64,000 nucleotides of DNA from NCBI RefSeq assembly GCF_014204495.1, contig NZ_JACHLN010000004.1, positions 310,001 through 374,000 on the forward strand, written 5' to 3'. The DNA comes from Sphingomonas kyeonggiensis (GTDB lineage Bacteria > Pseudomonadota > Alphaproteobacteria > Sphingomonadales > Sphingomonadaceae). Of the stretch, positions 1 through 7,980 are shown in pieces. The position numbers and the translations under genes were made by a program. How positions within the stretch are numbered: the first letter of the stretch is position 1; each line of letters opens with the position of its first letter. Below the pieces are notes generated by a model, which did no database searches, was not told where the DNA came from, and worked only from the letters and a program-made list of their open reading frames with translations.

Positions 1-1023
1 TCCCGCCGGCAGCGGCGCGAAGATCGCATCGAGCATCGCGTCGCTGACGCCCTCGAGCGTAGCGGGTTTCCATTGCGGCGCATTGTCCTTATCGACGATC
101 AGCGCGCGGACACCCTCGATGAAGTCATGGCTCTGCGCGACGCGGCCACCGATGGCGAACTCCTGCGCCATTTCCTCGGCGAAGCTGGCCTTGGCCCGCC
201 CCTCACGGACGAGGCGGAGCGAGACCTTCATCGATTGCGGCGACTTGGTGCGCAGCGTGGCGAGCTGGGCAGCCGCCCATTCGCCGCCATCGGCCTCGAG
301 CGCGGCGAACACGCCTTCCACCGTGTCGGCAGCGAAGAGGCGATCGATCGCCTCACGGTGCGCGGCGATGCGCGGCTCCGGCGCCGGGACGGCCAGTTCG
401 GCCAGGATCGCCTCGACCGCAGCCGGATCGGCCGCGATGCGTGCCTTGGCGTCTTCCAGTGCCGCAGCAGGCAGATAATGGCTCGCCAGGCCCAGCGCGG
501 CGCATTCGGCGCCGTCGAGCCGGTGGCCGGTCAGCGCCAGATATTCGCCAGTCTTCCCCGGCAGGCGCGACAGGTACCAGCCGCCGCCCACATCCGGGAA
601 CAGGCCGATGCCGGTCTCCGGCATGGCGAACTTGGTGTTCTCGGTCGCCACCCGGTATTTCGCCGGCTGCGAGATGCCGACGCCGCCGCCCATGGTGATG
701 CCGTCCATGAAGGCGACGATCGGCTTGGCATAGGTGAACAGCGCGTGGTTGAGCTGATACTCGACGCGGAAGAAATCGCGCGCCTGGCTGCCGTCGCCGG
801 CACCGCTCTCCGCGATCATGCGGATATCACCGCCGGCGCAGAAGCCGCGCCCCTCGGCATGATCGATCAGCACGATCTCAACGGCGGGGTCATCCCGCCA
901 CGCCGTCAGCGCATCGAGCATCGCGCGGCACATGCCGGTGTTGAGCGCATGGATCGCCTTGGGCCGGTTGAGCCGAATACGGCCGGCCTTGCCTTCGATC
1001 TGGATCAGGACATCGTCGGTCAC
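1..1023 (-). CDS. 3-hydroxyisobutyryl-CoA hydrolase (enoyl-CoA hydratase/isomerase superfamily), 3' end cut by window
   Basis: Valine catabolism: hydrolyses 3-hydroxyisobutyryl-CoA to 3-hydroxyisobutyrate and CoA in the cytoplasm. Translation of the minus strand from a GTG at 1023 stays open to base 1 (341 codons), nearly the full length of the family. Visible crotonase motifs are FCAGGDIRMI, the MGGGVGIS oxyanion segment, and PETGIGLFPDVGG, which carries the catalytic Glu typical of HIBCH rather than of enoyl-CoA hydratases. The GTG overlaps the stop of the acyl-CoA dehydrogenase by 4 bp (GTGA), implying translational coupling. Only the last few residues lie outside the window. Substrate is inferred from the operon and the HIBCH-type motif. 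Confidence 0.9.
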   Translation of the reverse strand, partial: MTDDVLIQIEGKAGRIRLNRPKAIHALNTGMCRAMLDALTAWRDDPAVEIVLIDHAEGRGFCAGGDIRMIAESGAGDGSQARDFFRVEYQLNHALFTYAKPIVAFMDGITMGGGVGISQPAKYRVATENTKFAMPETGIGLFPDVGGGWYLSRLPGKTGEYLALTGHRLDGAECAALGLASHYLPAAALEDAKARIAADPAAVEAILAELAVPAPEPRIAAHREAIDRLFAADTVEGVFAALEADGGEWAAAQLATLRTKSPQSMKVSLRLVREGRAKASFAEEMAQEFAIGGRVAQSHDFIEGVRALIVDKDNAPQWKPATLEGVSDAMLDAIFAPLPAG

Positions 1024-2162
1024 TGGCGGGTAAGCTCCCGGCCGACGATCATCCGCATCACCTGGTTGGTGCCCTCAAGGATCGAGTGGACGCGCAGGTC
1101 GCGCCAGAAGCGCTCGATCGGATAGTCCATCAGATAGCCATAGCCACCGTGCAGCTGGAGCGCGCGGTCGACCACCGAGCTGCCGGTGTCGGTGGCGAAG
1201 CGCTTGGCCATCGCGGCGAACTTGGTCTTGTCGGGCGCGCCCGCGGTGACCTTGGCGGCGGCGAGATAGAGCAGCGCACGCGCCGCCTCGAGCTCGGTCG
1301 CCATGTCGGCCAGGACGAACTGGGTGTTCTGGAAGTCCGCGATCGGCTTGCCGAACTGCTGGCGGTCCTTGGTGTACTTCACTGCCTCGTCGAGGCAGCG
1401 CTGTGCGCCGCCCAATGAGCAGGCACCGATGTTGAGACGACCGCCGTCGAGGCCCATCATCGCGAAGCGGAAGCCTTCGCCTTCACCGCCGACGCGGTTC
1501 GAGACCGGCACGCGGACATCCTCGAACGTCACCTGGCGCGTCGGCTGCGAATGCCAGCCGAGCTTGCGCTCGTTGGCGCCGAAGCTGACGCCCGGCATGT
1601 CCTTCTCGATCACCAGGCACGAAATGCCCTTCGGCCCCTCCTCGCCGGTGCGGACCATGGTGACGTAGATCTCGTTCTCGCCGGCACCGGAGATGAACTG
1701 CTTCGATCCGTTGACGACATAATGATCGCCGTCGCGCACTGCCCGCGTCTTGAGCGCGGCGGCGTCGGAGCCCGAGCTCGGCTCGGTCAGGCAATAGCTC
1801 GCGATCCGCTCCATCGTGATCAGCGACGGGAGGTACTTCGCCTTGAGCTCCGCGCTCGCGAAGGTGTCGATCATCCAGCTCGCCATGTTGTGGATCGAGA
1901 TGAACGCGCTGGTCGAGGGACAGCCATAGGCCATCGCTTCCATGATCAGCGCTGCCTCGAGCCGGCCGAGGCCGATGCCGCCGCTTTCCTCCGAGACGTA
2001 GATCGACGCGAAGCCCAGCTCGGCCGCCGCCTTGATCGTGTCGCGCGGGAAGATGTGCTTCTCGTCCCACTCCGCCGCGTGCGGGGTGATCGCATCGGCG
2101 GTGAATTTCCGCGCCATCTCCTGGATGGCGAGCTGGTCGTCGGTGAGGTCGAACTGGGTCAT
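1020..2162 (-). CDS. Acyl-CoA dehydrogenase, probably isobutyryl-CoA dehydrogenase
   Basis: FAD-dependent alpha,beta-dehydrogenation of a short branched acyl-CoA, passing electrons to ETF. The 380-residue length is typical. Visible are the N-terminal helical domain, the middle-domain motif YCLTEPSSGSD (FAD/substrate region), the RQQFGKPI segment, and the C-terminal catalytic base Glu363 in ILEGTNQVMRMIV. Placement between mmsA and 3-hydroxyisobutyryl-CoA hydrolase genes points to isobutyryl-CoA (ACAD8-like) rather than butyryl-CoA; this specificity is inference. Both ends overlap their neighbours by 4 bp (ATGA upstream, GTGA downstream), so it sits in one tightly coupled operon. Confidence 0.9.
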   Translation of the reverse strand: MTQFDLTDDQLAIQEMARKFTADAITPHAAEWDEKHIFPRDTIKAAAELGFASIYVSEESGGIGLGRLEAALIMEAMAYGCPSTSAFISIHNMASWMIDTFASAELKAKYLPSLITMERIASYCLTEPSSGSDAAALKTRAVRDGDHYVVNGSKQFISGAGENEIYVTMVRTGEEGPKGISCLVIEKDMPGVSFGANERKLGWHSQPTRQVTFEDVRVPVSNRVGGEGEGFRFAMMGLDGGRLNIGACSLGGAQRCLDEAVKYTKDRQQFGKPIADFQNTQFVLADMATELEAARALLYLAAAKVTAGAPDKTKFAAMAKRFATDTGSSVVDRALQLHGGYGYLMDYPIERFWRDLRVHSILEGTNQVMRMIVGRELTRQ

Positions 2163-3127
2163 TGTGCTTTCTCGTGCAGCACCCGCTCGGCAAAGAGCGG
2201 GTTGGCGATCTTCAGGTCGTTGCGGTCGTAATAGCGGGGCGGCGGGATCTTCTTCTCCCAGGCCATCTGCTCGGTGAGCGTGCCGTTGGTCCAGGGGACC
2301 TCGGGCATCGCCAGGTAGATCGGATCGGCATAGGCCAGGTCCGGCGTGATGATCTCCCAGCCGTCGCGCCGAAGCGCGTCGATCAGGTCGCCGATGAACA
2401 GCGCGGCGATGTCAGTCTCGTGGAGCAGCATCACATGCGCGGGCGAACGACCGATCGTCTTGATCGCCAGCTCGTCGGCAAAGTCGGCTGCCTTCACATG
2501 GCTCTCGACATAGAGATCGCGCAGCCCCTCCATGTCGATCGTCTTGCCCGCCTTCTTCGCGGCGATCGTCAGACCCTCGATATTCCAGTCGGACGCCTCG
2601 GCAGTGACATGGCCGTTGCGGATGCCGCGCGCGGCCAGGCCGGCGCGGATGGCGGCGACCTTGGCCTTGTCCGGCCCGCCTTCGTCGAGGAAGGGGAAGC
2701 GCAGCCAGCGCCGTGAATTGGGCTGCTTGTCCAGCCAGGCCTGCGCCTTGCCGACCTGGTCGAGGAACTCCTCGGCGCTGACCTTGGACAGATGCGGGTG
2801 CAGCCAGGTGTGGTTGGCGAGCACATTGCCGGCAGCGACATAGGCGCGGATGCGGCGCATCGCGGCCTTGCCGGCCGCACCATTGTCGATCCGGCCGGGA
2901 TTGAGGAACAAAGCGACCTGACTGACCCCGCGCGAGCGCAGCACCGCGATCAGCTTGCGGGTACGCTCGTCCTCGCTGAGGAAGGCACCGGCGCCGCGCG
3001 GCACATCATCGAAGCTGAAAGCGATCCGCTTGGCGGCCGCCTGCACGGGCTGCGCGCCGGCGTTCGACACCGGATCGGCCCGCACGGCAAGCATCAGCGC
3101 GCCGATGAATAGCAGCAGCCGGATCAT
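2159..3127 (-). CDS. Exported polysaccharide deacetylase family protein
   Basis: A 322-residue NodB-fold (carbohydrate esterase 4-like) protein with an N-terminal hydrophobic signal sequence of about 25 residues, so probably periplasmic. Metal-site motifs are visible: FSFDDVP (aspartate pair near residue 39) and NHTWLHPHL (the H-x3-H motif). The expected reaction is metal-dependent removal of N- or O-acetyl groups from a glycan; the true substrate is unknown. The start ATG has GGGGAGAAG just upstream. The stop overlaps the acyl-CoA dehydrogenase start by 4 bp, so it is co-translated with valine-degradation enzymes, an odd partnership. It lies 98 bp downstream of mmsA. Confidence 0.85.
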   Translation of the reverse strand: MIRLLLFIGALMLAVRADPVSNAGAQPVQAAAKRIAFSFDDVPRGAGAFLSEDERTRKLIAVLRSRGVSQVALFLNPGRIDNGAAGKAAMRRIRAYVAAGNVLANHTWLHPHLSKVSAEEFLDQVGKAQAWLDKQPNSRRWLRFPFLDEGGPDKAKVAAIRAGLAARGIRNGHVTAEASDWNIEGLTIAAKKAGKTIDMEGLRDLYVESHVKAADFADELAIKTIGRSPAHVMLLHETDIAALFIGDLIDALRRDGWEIITPDLAYADPIYLAMPEVPWTNGTLTEQMAWEKKIPPPRYYDRNDLKIANPLFAERVLHEKAQ

Positions 3128-3225
3128 TCGCTTCTCCCCTTCGAAGACGGCACCAGCCTAACCGATCCGGCCCCCGCCTGTCGCGCCACAAGGGCACGGC
3201 GTGCGTCCCGGATCGGCGCGGCCGA

Positions 3226-4725
3226 TCAGCCCATCGTCGGGATGATGAAGGCGCTGTCGCCCGTACCGCCGCCATCAGGCCAGCGCTGGGTGACGGTCTT
3301 CACCTTGGTCCAGAACTTTACGCCTTCCATGCCGTGCTGGTTGGTGTCGCCGAAGGCCGAGCGCTTCCAGCCGCCAAAGGTGTGATAGGCGACCGGCACC
3401 GGGATCGGCACGTTGATGCCGACCATGCCGACATTGACGCGGGCGGCGAACTCGCGGGCGGCGTGGCCGTTGCGCGTGAAGATGGCGACGCCGTTGCCGT
3501 ACTGGTGATCGCTCGGCAGCCTGAGCGCGGTCTCGAAGTCCGGCGCGCGGACGATCTGGAGCACGGGTCCGAAAATCTCTTCCTTGTACGCCTGCATATC
3601 CGGCGTGACGCGGTCGAACAGCGACGGGCCGATGAAGAAGCCCTGCTCATGGCCCTGGAGCTGGAAGCCGCGGCCGTCGACGACGAGTTCGGCGCCTTCA
3701 TCGACACCGGTCTGGATCCAGTTCTCGACGCGCTGCTTGTGCGCGGCGTTCACCACCGGGCCGTAATGCGCCTCGGCATCGGTGGAGACGCCCACGCGCA
3801 ACGCCTCGATCGCCGGGATCAGTTTCTCGCGCAGGGCATCGGCGGTCTTGTCGCCGACGGGCACGACCACCGGCAGCGCCATGCAGCGCTCGCCGGCCGA
3901 GCCGAAGGCGGCGCCGGAGAGATCGGCGACGACCTGGTCGAGATCGGCATCGGGCATGACGATGCCGTGATTCTTGGCGCCGCCCATCGCCTGGACGCGC
4001 TTCCCGGCCTCGACGCCGCGGCGATAGACATAATGGGCGATGTCCGACGAGCCGACGAAGCTCACCGCCGAGATCGCCGGATGGTCGAGGATCGCGTCGA
4101 CCATCTCCTTGTCGCCGTGCACGACCTGCAGGATGCCCTCGGGCGCCCCCGCTTCAAGCATCAGCTCGGCAAGGCGGACCGGGACCGACGGATCACGCTC
4201 GGACGGCTTGAGGATGAAGGCATTGCCGCAGGCGATGGCGACGCCGAACATCCACATCGGGATCATCGCCGGGAAGTTGAACGGGGTGATGCCGGCACCG
4301 ATGCCGAGCGGCTGGCGCATCGAATAGACGTCGATGCCCGGGCCTGCGCCCTGGGTGTATTCGCCCTTCAGCACATGCGGGATTCCGCAGGCGAATTCGA
4401 TGACCTCGAGGCCGCGCTGGATATCGCCCTTGGCATCGGCGATCACCTTGCCATGCTCGGAGCTGAGCAGGTGCGCCAGCTCGTCCATGTTCTTCTCGAC
4501 CAGCGCCTTGAAGGCGAACATCACGCGAGCGCGGCGCTGCGGGTTGGTCGCGGCCCAGCCGGGCTGGGCGGCCTGGGCGGCAGCGATCGCCTTGTCGAGA
4601 TCGGCCTGGCTGCCGAGCTGGACCTGCGCCTGTACCTGGCCGGTATTCGGGTTGAACACCTCACCGGTTCGGGCACCCGCGCCGCCGTTGTGGCCGACGA
4701 TGACATGGTCGATGTTACGCACCAT
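3226..4725 (-). CDS. mmsA: CoA-acylating methylmalonate-semialdehyde dehydrogenase
   Basis: Oxidises methylmalonate semialdehyde to propionyl-CoA with NAD+ and CoA, ending the specific part of valine catabolism. The ATG at 4725 is preceded by AGGAG at 5-6 nt and gives 499 residues, the usual MmsA length; an in-frame start 12 codons upstream lacks such a site. Visible are the ITPFNFPAMIPMW segment, the GSAGERCMA motif with catalytic Cys281, and EEIFGPVLQIVRA. MmsA-type enzymes lack the general-base Glu of hydrolytic aldehyde dehydrogenases and deacylate with CoA. First gene of the valine operon; a 25-bp palindrome lies about 34 bp upstream. Confidence 0.95.
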   Translation of the reverse strand: MVRNIDHVIVGHNGGAGARTGEVFNPNTGQVQAQVQLGSQADLDKAIAAAQAAQPGWAATNPQRRARVMFAFKALVEKNMDELAHLLSSEHGKVIADAKGDIQRGLEVIEFACGIPHVLKGEYTQGAGPGIDVYSMRQPLGIGAGITPFNFPAMIPMWMFGVAIACGNAFILKPSERDPSVPVRLAELMLEAGAPEGILQVVHGDKEMVDAILDHPAISAVSFVGSSDIAHYVYRRGVEAGKRVQAMGGAKNHGIVMPDADLDQVVADLSGAAFGSAGERCMALPVVVPVGDKTADALREKLIPAIEALRVGVSTDAEAHYGPVVNAAHKQRVENWIQTGVDEGAELVVDGRGFQLQGHEQGFFIGPSLFDRVTPDMQAYKEEIFGPVLQIVRAPDFETALRLPSDHQYGNGVAIFTRNGHAAREFAARVNVGMVGINVPIPVPVAYHTFGGWKRSAFGDTNQHGMEGVKFWTKVKTVTQRWPDGGGTGDSAFIIPTMG

Positions 4726-4758
4726 ATTTCTCCTGCTTCGGGCTCTTGCGGCCCGACT

Positions 4759-4783
4759 CACTGTGTAATTTAATTACGCAGTG
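4759..4783. promoter_or_regulatory. 25-bp near-perfect palindrome, candidate operator of the valine operon
   Basis: Arms CACTG-T-GTAATT and AATTAC-G-CAGTG flank a single central T, with one mismatched pair (T/G). It lies between the 3' end of the ABC-like gene (4827) and the mmsA start (4725), within the expected promoter of the minus-strand operon. Symmetry and AT-rich core fit a dimeric repressor site (TetR- or GntR-like in style). No regulator gene lies next to it in the window, so the binding protein is unknown. Confidence 0.6.
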
Positions 4784-4826
4784 GCACAAGAAACGGTCGC
4801 TGTCACGCGCCGCTCGATGGAGCGCC

Positions 4827-5447
4827 TCACTGGGTGGCGAAGCCGATCGGCACGGGGAGCAGCCGGCCATTGGCATCGCCGATCACCATCACCTCGATCC
4901 CGAACGCCTGGCGCAACTTCTGATGCTCCAGCACGTCGCGCGCCGGTCCGAAACCGAGCATCCGCCCCTGGCCGAGCAGCAGCACATCATCGGCCAGTCG
5001 GGCAGCGAGCACGGGATCGGCGAGCGTCACCACCACGCCCATTCCCTGCTGCGCGGCGGCACGCAGCTGGCCGATGCGGGCGAACTGGGTAACCGGGTCG
5101 AGCATGCTCAGCGGATCCGCGGCGAACAGCCAGCTCGGCTTTGCTCCGATCGCATCCGCAAGATCGGCAGGCCCCCTGCCGAACAAACCGCGCCGGCCCT
5201 CTCCCAGCAACGTGAACGCAGCGGCGCGCTCGCCCTTGGTGAAGCGGCCGATCAACCGCCCGCCCAGCCGGATCTGCCCGGCATCGAGATCGACTCGTCC
5301 GGCAAGCGCGCGCAGCAGCAGCGCCTTGCCCGCGCCCGCGCCGCCCAGCACTACCGTTACCCGGCCGGGCTCAAGCACTGCCTCGACGCCGTCGATCACG
5401 CGCTGGTCACCGTGGCTGAGCGCCAGATTTTCGATGCTGAACTTCAT
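4827..5447 (-). CDS. Degenerate ABC-transporter ATPase-like protein (HmuV-like), probably non-catalytic
   Basis: A 206-residue protein that begins like a haem/iron-siderophore ABC ATPase. The nucleotide-binding motifs are damaged. Walker A reads GGAGAGKA (residues 35-42, the required Ser/Thr replaced by Ala42). The Q-loop Gln and the LSGGQ signature are absent because the helical domain is shortened. The Walker B region reads SWLFAADP (residues 105-112) without the Asp-Glu pair, and the H-loop His is missing in the VVVTLADP segment. Family members are usually about 250 residues. No permease or binding protein is adjacent. The frame is intact with neighbour-like codon use, so it is retained rather than an obvious pseudogene. 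Function unknown. Confidence 0.7.
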   Translation of the reverse strand: MKFSIENLALSHGDQRVIDGVEAVLEPGRVTVVLGGAGAGKALLLRALAGRVDLDAGQIRLGGRLIGRFTKGERAAAFTLLGEGRRGLFGRGPADLADAIGAKPSWLFAADPLSMLDPVTQFARIGQLRAAAQQGMGVVVTLADPVLAARLADDVLLLGQGRMLGFGPARDVLEHQKLRQAFGIEVMVIGDANGRLLPVPIGFATQ

Positions 5448-5495
5448 GGCCTCCCCTAGCCAGCGGCGAATGACGCCATGGTTACAGCCGCGTCC

Positions 5496-5517
5496 GCGAT
5501 TTTTCGCAAGAAATCGC
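5496..5517. promoter_or_regulatory. Inverted repeat in the divergent ABC-like/chemoreceptor intergenic region
   Basis: GCGATTT (5496-5502) and AAATCGC (5511-5517) form a perfect 7-bp inverted repeat with an 8-nt spacer. It lies between the start of the minus-strand ABC-like gene and the start of the plus-strand chemoreceptor. It could be a regulator site or a leader hairpin; there is no other support. Confidence 0.3.
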
Positions 5518-5605
5518 CCGTAACCCGCGAAAAAATGCGCATTGTCTCGGTACTGTAACGCTAGGCTAAGTGGGCATTTACCAAGTGCCTCCTATCCGGC
5601 AGCCA

Positions 5606-6910
5606 ATGTCTCTTGCCGATCCCCCTGCGCCCCGCGGCACCTGGCTCACCGAGCGCGAGCTCAACCCGCCATTGCTCACGCTCACCGACACGATGTGGCG
5701 GGCGGCCGAACTGTTCGGCAGCGACCCCGAGCTGCGCCTCGTTGCGATCGTCGACGCGCAGGAGCGCCCGCTCGGCGCGATCTTCGAGAAGGATGTGCGG
5801 CGACTGCTGCTCAATCCCTTCGGCCACGCGCTGATGCGCAATCCGTCCTACGGCGCTGCGGTATCGCGTTATGTCCGCGCCTGCCCGGTCGCGGAGATGA
5901 GCGACGACATGGGCCGGCTGATGGAGAGCTATCGCGCGTCCGGCGGCAGCGAGGGCATGATCCTGGTCCGGAATGACCGGGTGCAGGCGACGGTGAACAA
6001 CCGCCGCCTCGTCCATCTCGCCGCGGAACGCGAAGTCGCGGTGGCACGGGCGCAGGTCGAGCGCGCCGCGCGGATCGAAGCGGCCAGCAGGCGCTTCGAG
6101 GCACAGGTCGAGGCCCTGTCGCGCGACATGGGCACGCTCTCGACCGAACTCGAGGAGGGCGCGCTCGCGACCGCCGACCGGGCCAGTGGAGTCGGCGACC
6201 GTGCCGTCGCCGTCGCGACCGCCGCCTCGCAGACCAGCGACAACATGGCCGAGATCGCCGCGCGCGGCCGCGACCTGGCCGGCGCGCTTGCCGGCATCGC
6301 CCACAATACCAGCGACGCGCGCCTGGCAGCCTCGGCGGTCTCCCAGCTGGTCGAGACCGGCAGTGCGCGCACCCGCGACCTGCTCCACTCCGCCCAGTCG
6401 ATCGATTCGGTGATCGGGCTGATCAGCGACATCGCCCGGCAGGTGAACCTGCTCGCGCTCAACGCCACGATCGAGGCGGCCCGTGCGGGCGAGGCCGGGC
6501 GTGGCTTCACCGTGGTCGCCAATGAAGTGAAGCAGCTCTCCACCCAGACCGGCATCGCGGCGGACCGGATCACTGCCCATGTCCGCGAGATTCGCGGCGG
6601 GATCGACGAAGTCGCCGCAGGCCATGAGCGAGTCGAGCAGGCGATCGGCGCGATGGCTACCCTGGCCGACGCCGTGGAGGGCGCGGTCGCCCGGCAGGAA
6701 GAGGCGACACGGACGATCGCCCGCAACGTCGATGAAGCCGTGCATGCCAGCACCGGCATCCAGCGCGATATCGAAGCGATCGGCGGCACCTCGCTCGACG
6801 CCTCGAGCCAGGCCCGGGCGATGCGCGAAGTGGCGGTCCGGCTGCATGACGGCGCCGATGCGCTGTCGGGCCAGGTCCATGCCTTCCTGGCGGAGCTGCG
6901 CGTTGCTTAG
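5606..6910 (+). CDS. Soluble methyl-accepting chemotaxis-type protein with N-terminal CBS-like domain
   Basis: Signalling protein without membrane segments. The N-terminal about 140 residues (with LRLVAIVDAQERPLGAIFEK and a second, similar half) resemble a tandem CBS sensor. A coiled coil follows, then a chemoreceptor signalling domain whose hairpin tip is clear in NLLALNATIEAARAGEAGRG, followed by FTVVANEVKQLS. Known family role: controls a CheA kinase. No che genes lie nearby, so its partner is elsewhere. The ATG at 5606 gives 434 residues; an in-frame GTG at 5570 adds 12 residues, and neither has a strong ribosome-binding site. Convergent with the methyltransferase gene, 12 bp apart. Confidence 0.85.
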   Translation: MSLADPPAPRGTWLTERELNPPLLTLTDTMWRAAELFGSDPELRLVAIVDAQERPLGAIFEKDVRRLLLNPFGHALMRNPSYGAAVSRYVRACPVAEMSDDMGRLMESYRASGGSEGMILVRNDRVQATVNNRRLVHLAAEREVAVARAQVERAARIEAASRRFEAQVEALSRDMGTLSTELEEGALATADRASGVGDRAVAVATAASQTSDNMAEIAARGRDLAGALAGIAHNTSDARLAASAVSQLVETGSARTRDLLHSAQSIDSVIGLISDIARQVNLLALNATIEAARAGEAGRGFTVVANEVKQLSTQTGIAADRITAHVREIRGGIDEVAAGHERVEQAIGAMATLADAVEGAVARQEEATRTIARNVDEAVHASTGIQRDIEAIGGTSLDASSQARAMREVAVRLHDGADALSGQVHAFLAELRVA

Positions 6911-6922
6911 CGGTCAGGGGGC

Positions 6923-7750
6923 CTAGCCCCTAGCGGTGATGATCTCGACGCGGGCCGGCATGCGGACCTGGCCGTCCTCGAGATGCCTGGCACAGACCTC
7001 GGTCAGGCGCGCATGCGCCCGCTCGCGCACCTCTGCGGGTGCATCCGCCAGCGGCGCGGCCATCGAAGAGGATGCGAGCAGGAAGGCCGCCGCGGCGGCA
7101 GGCGTGTCCCCCGGCACCGGCAGCGCACACTGCACGCTGCGGCTCGCGGCATCGCGGAACCCCGCCCCTTCCAGCAGCGCGATCAGCTTCGCGGGATCGC
7201 CATAGCGGCAGGGACCCGGCGCATCGGGATCGCTCGCTGCCACGTCCATCACCGAGGCGATCGTCCCGCGAAGCTGCGCCATGAAGCCGACCTCGGCGGC
7301 CGGGCCCCATACGGCAAAGGCAAGCTGCCCGCCCGGCGCAAGCCAGTGACGCAGATTGGCGAAGGCGGCAGCGGGGTCCTCGAAGAACATCACGCCGAAG
7401 CGCGAAGCGAGCCGTTCGAACGGGCTCTCGGGCCGGTATCGCGAGACATCGGCCTCGACGAAGCGCGCCACATCGCCTGCGCGCGCCGTGGCGGCGGCAA
7501 CCAGGTCCGGCGAGATGTCGAAGCCGGTGATCTCGCTGCCTGCCGGCGCGGCGGCGGCAATGGCGCGGGTGGTACCGCCCCCACCACAGGCGATCTCGCC
7601 GATTCGGCAAGGCGCATCGAAGGCCAGCGCTTCGACAAACGGCGTGTCGATGGGCGCCAGCAGCGCCTCCATCCCGTCCAGCTTGTCCCGCCACAGCGCG
7701 CCGCGTCCACTCGCCCAGTCATAGCCGGACTCGGAAAAGGTTTTCTGCAT
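6923..7750 (-). CDS. Class I SAM-dependent methyltransferase
   Basis: A 275-residue Rossmann methyltransferase. Motif I is IGEIACGGGGTTRAIA (about residues 50-65); the acidic strand-2 end ITGFDISPDLV and post-motif FVEADVSRY follow. Later, WLAPGGQLAFAVWGP is the motif common in UbiE/small-molecule methyltransferases. Substrate is unknown. The ATG at 7750 is chosen because longer frames would run into the terminator of the upstream tRNA-Val; no strong ribosome-binding site is visible. It is transcribed in the same direction as the tRNA but lies beyond that terminator, so it probably has its own promoter. Confidence 0.8.
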   Translation of the reverse strand: MQKTFSESGYDWASGRGALWRDKLDGMEALLAPIDTPFVEALAFDAPCRIGEIACGGGGTTRAIAAAAPAGSEITGFDISPDLVAAATARAGDVARFVEADVSRYRPESPFERLASRFGVMFFEDPAAAFANLRHWLAPGGQLAFAVWGPAAEVGFMAQLRGTIASVMDVAASDPDAPGPCRYGDPAKLIALLEGAGFRDAASRSVQCALPVPGDTPAAAAAFLLASSSMAAPLADAPAEVRERAHARLTEVCARHLEDGQVRMPARVEIITARG

Positions 7751-7797
7751 GGGGCAAGGATGCGCCAAAGCGGCACGCGGCGCCAGCGCGGACAAAG

Positions 7798-7832
7798 AAA
7801 AAGCCGCCAAGTCATTGACCTGGCGGCTTTTC
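7798..7832 (-). terminator. Intrinsic terminator of tRNA-Val
   Basis: On the minus strand, AAAAGCCGCCA pairs with TGGCGGCTTTTT around a loop of about 10 nt, ending in a T run. It begins only a few bases after the encoded CCA of the tRNA. A clear rho-independent terminator. Confidence 0.85.
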
Positions 7833-7836
7833 TATA

Positions 7837-7911
7837 TGGTGGGCGCGGCAAGGATTGAACTTGCGACCCCTGCGATGTCAACACAGTGCTCTACCACTGA
7901 GCTACGCGCCC
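7837..7911 (-). tRNA. tRNA-Val (anticodon GAC)
   Basis: Complete 75-nt cloverleaf on the minus strand. The acceptor stem GGGCGCG/CGCGCCC is perfect; the D arm contains GCTC-AGTGGTAGA-GC; the anticodon stem CTGTG/CGCAG encloses the loop TTGACAT (anticodon GAC, reading GUC/GUU valine codons); the T arm is GCAAG-TTCAATC-CTTGC; the discriminator is A with CCA encoded in the DNA. Followed directly by an intrinsic terminator, so it is a single-tRNA transcription unit. Confidence 0.95.
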
Positions 7912-7941
7912 ATTGGCCTGTCGGCCGAAACGGGAAGCGGG

Positions 7942-7970
7942 CCTCTAGCGGGACTTTTCGAACCGCGCAA
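7942..7970 (-). promoter_or_regulatory. Candidate promoter of tRNA-Val
   Basis: Minus-strand TTGCGC (7965-7970) and TAGAGG (7942-7947) are separated by 17 nt, giving a predicted start near 7935, about 24 nt before the mature tRNA 5' end. Both hexamers deviate from consensus, but the spacing and position fit. Confidence 0.45.
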
Positions 7971-7980
7971 GCACCCTAAT

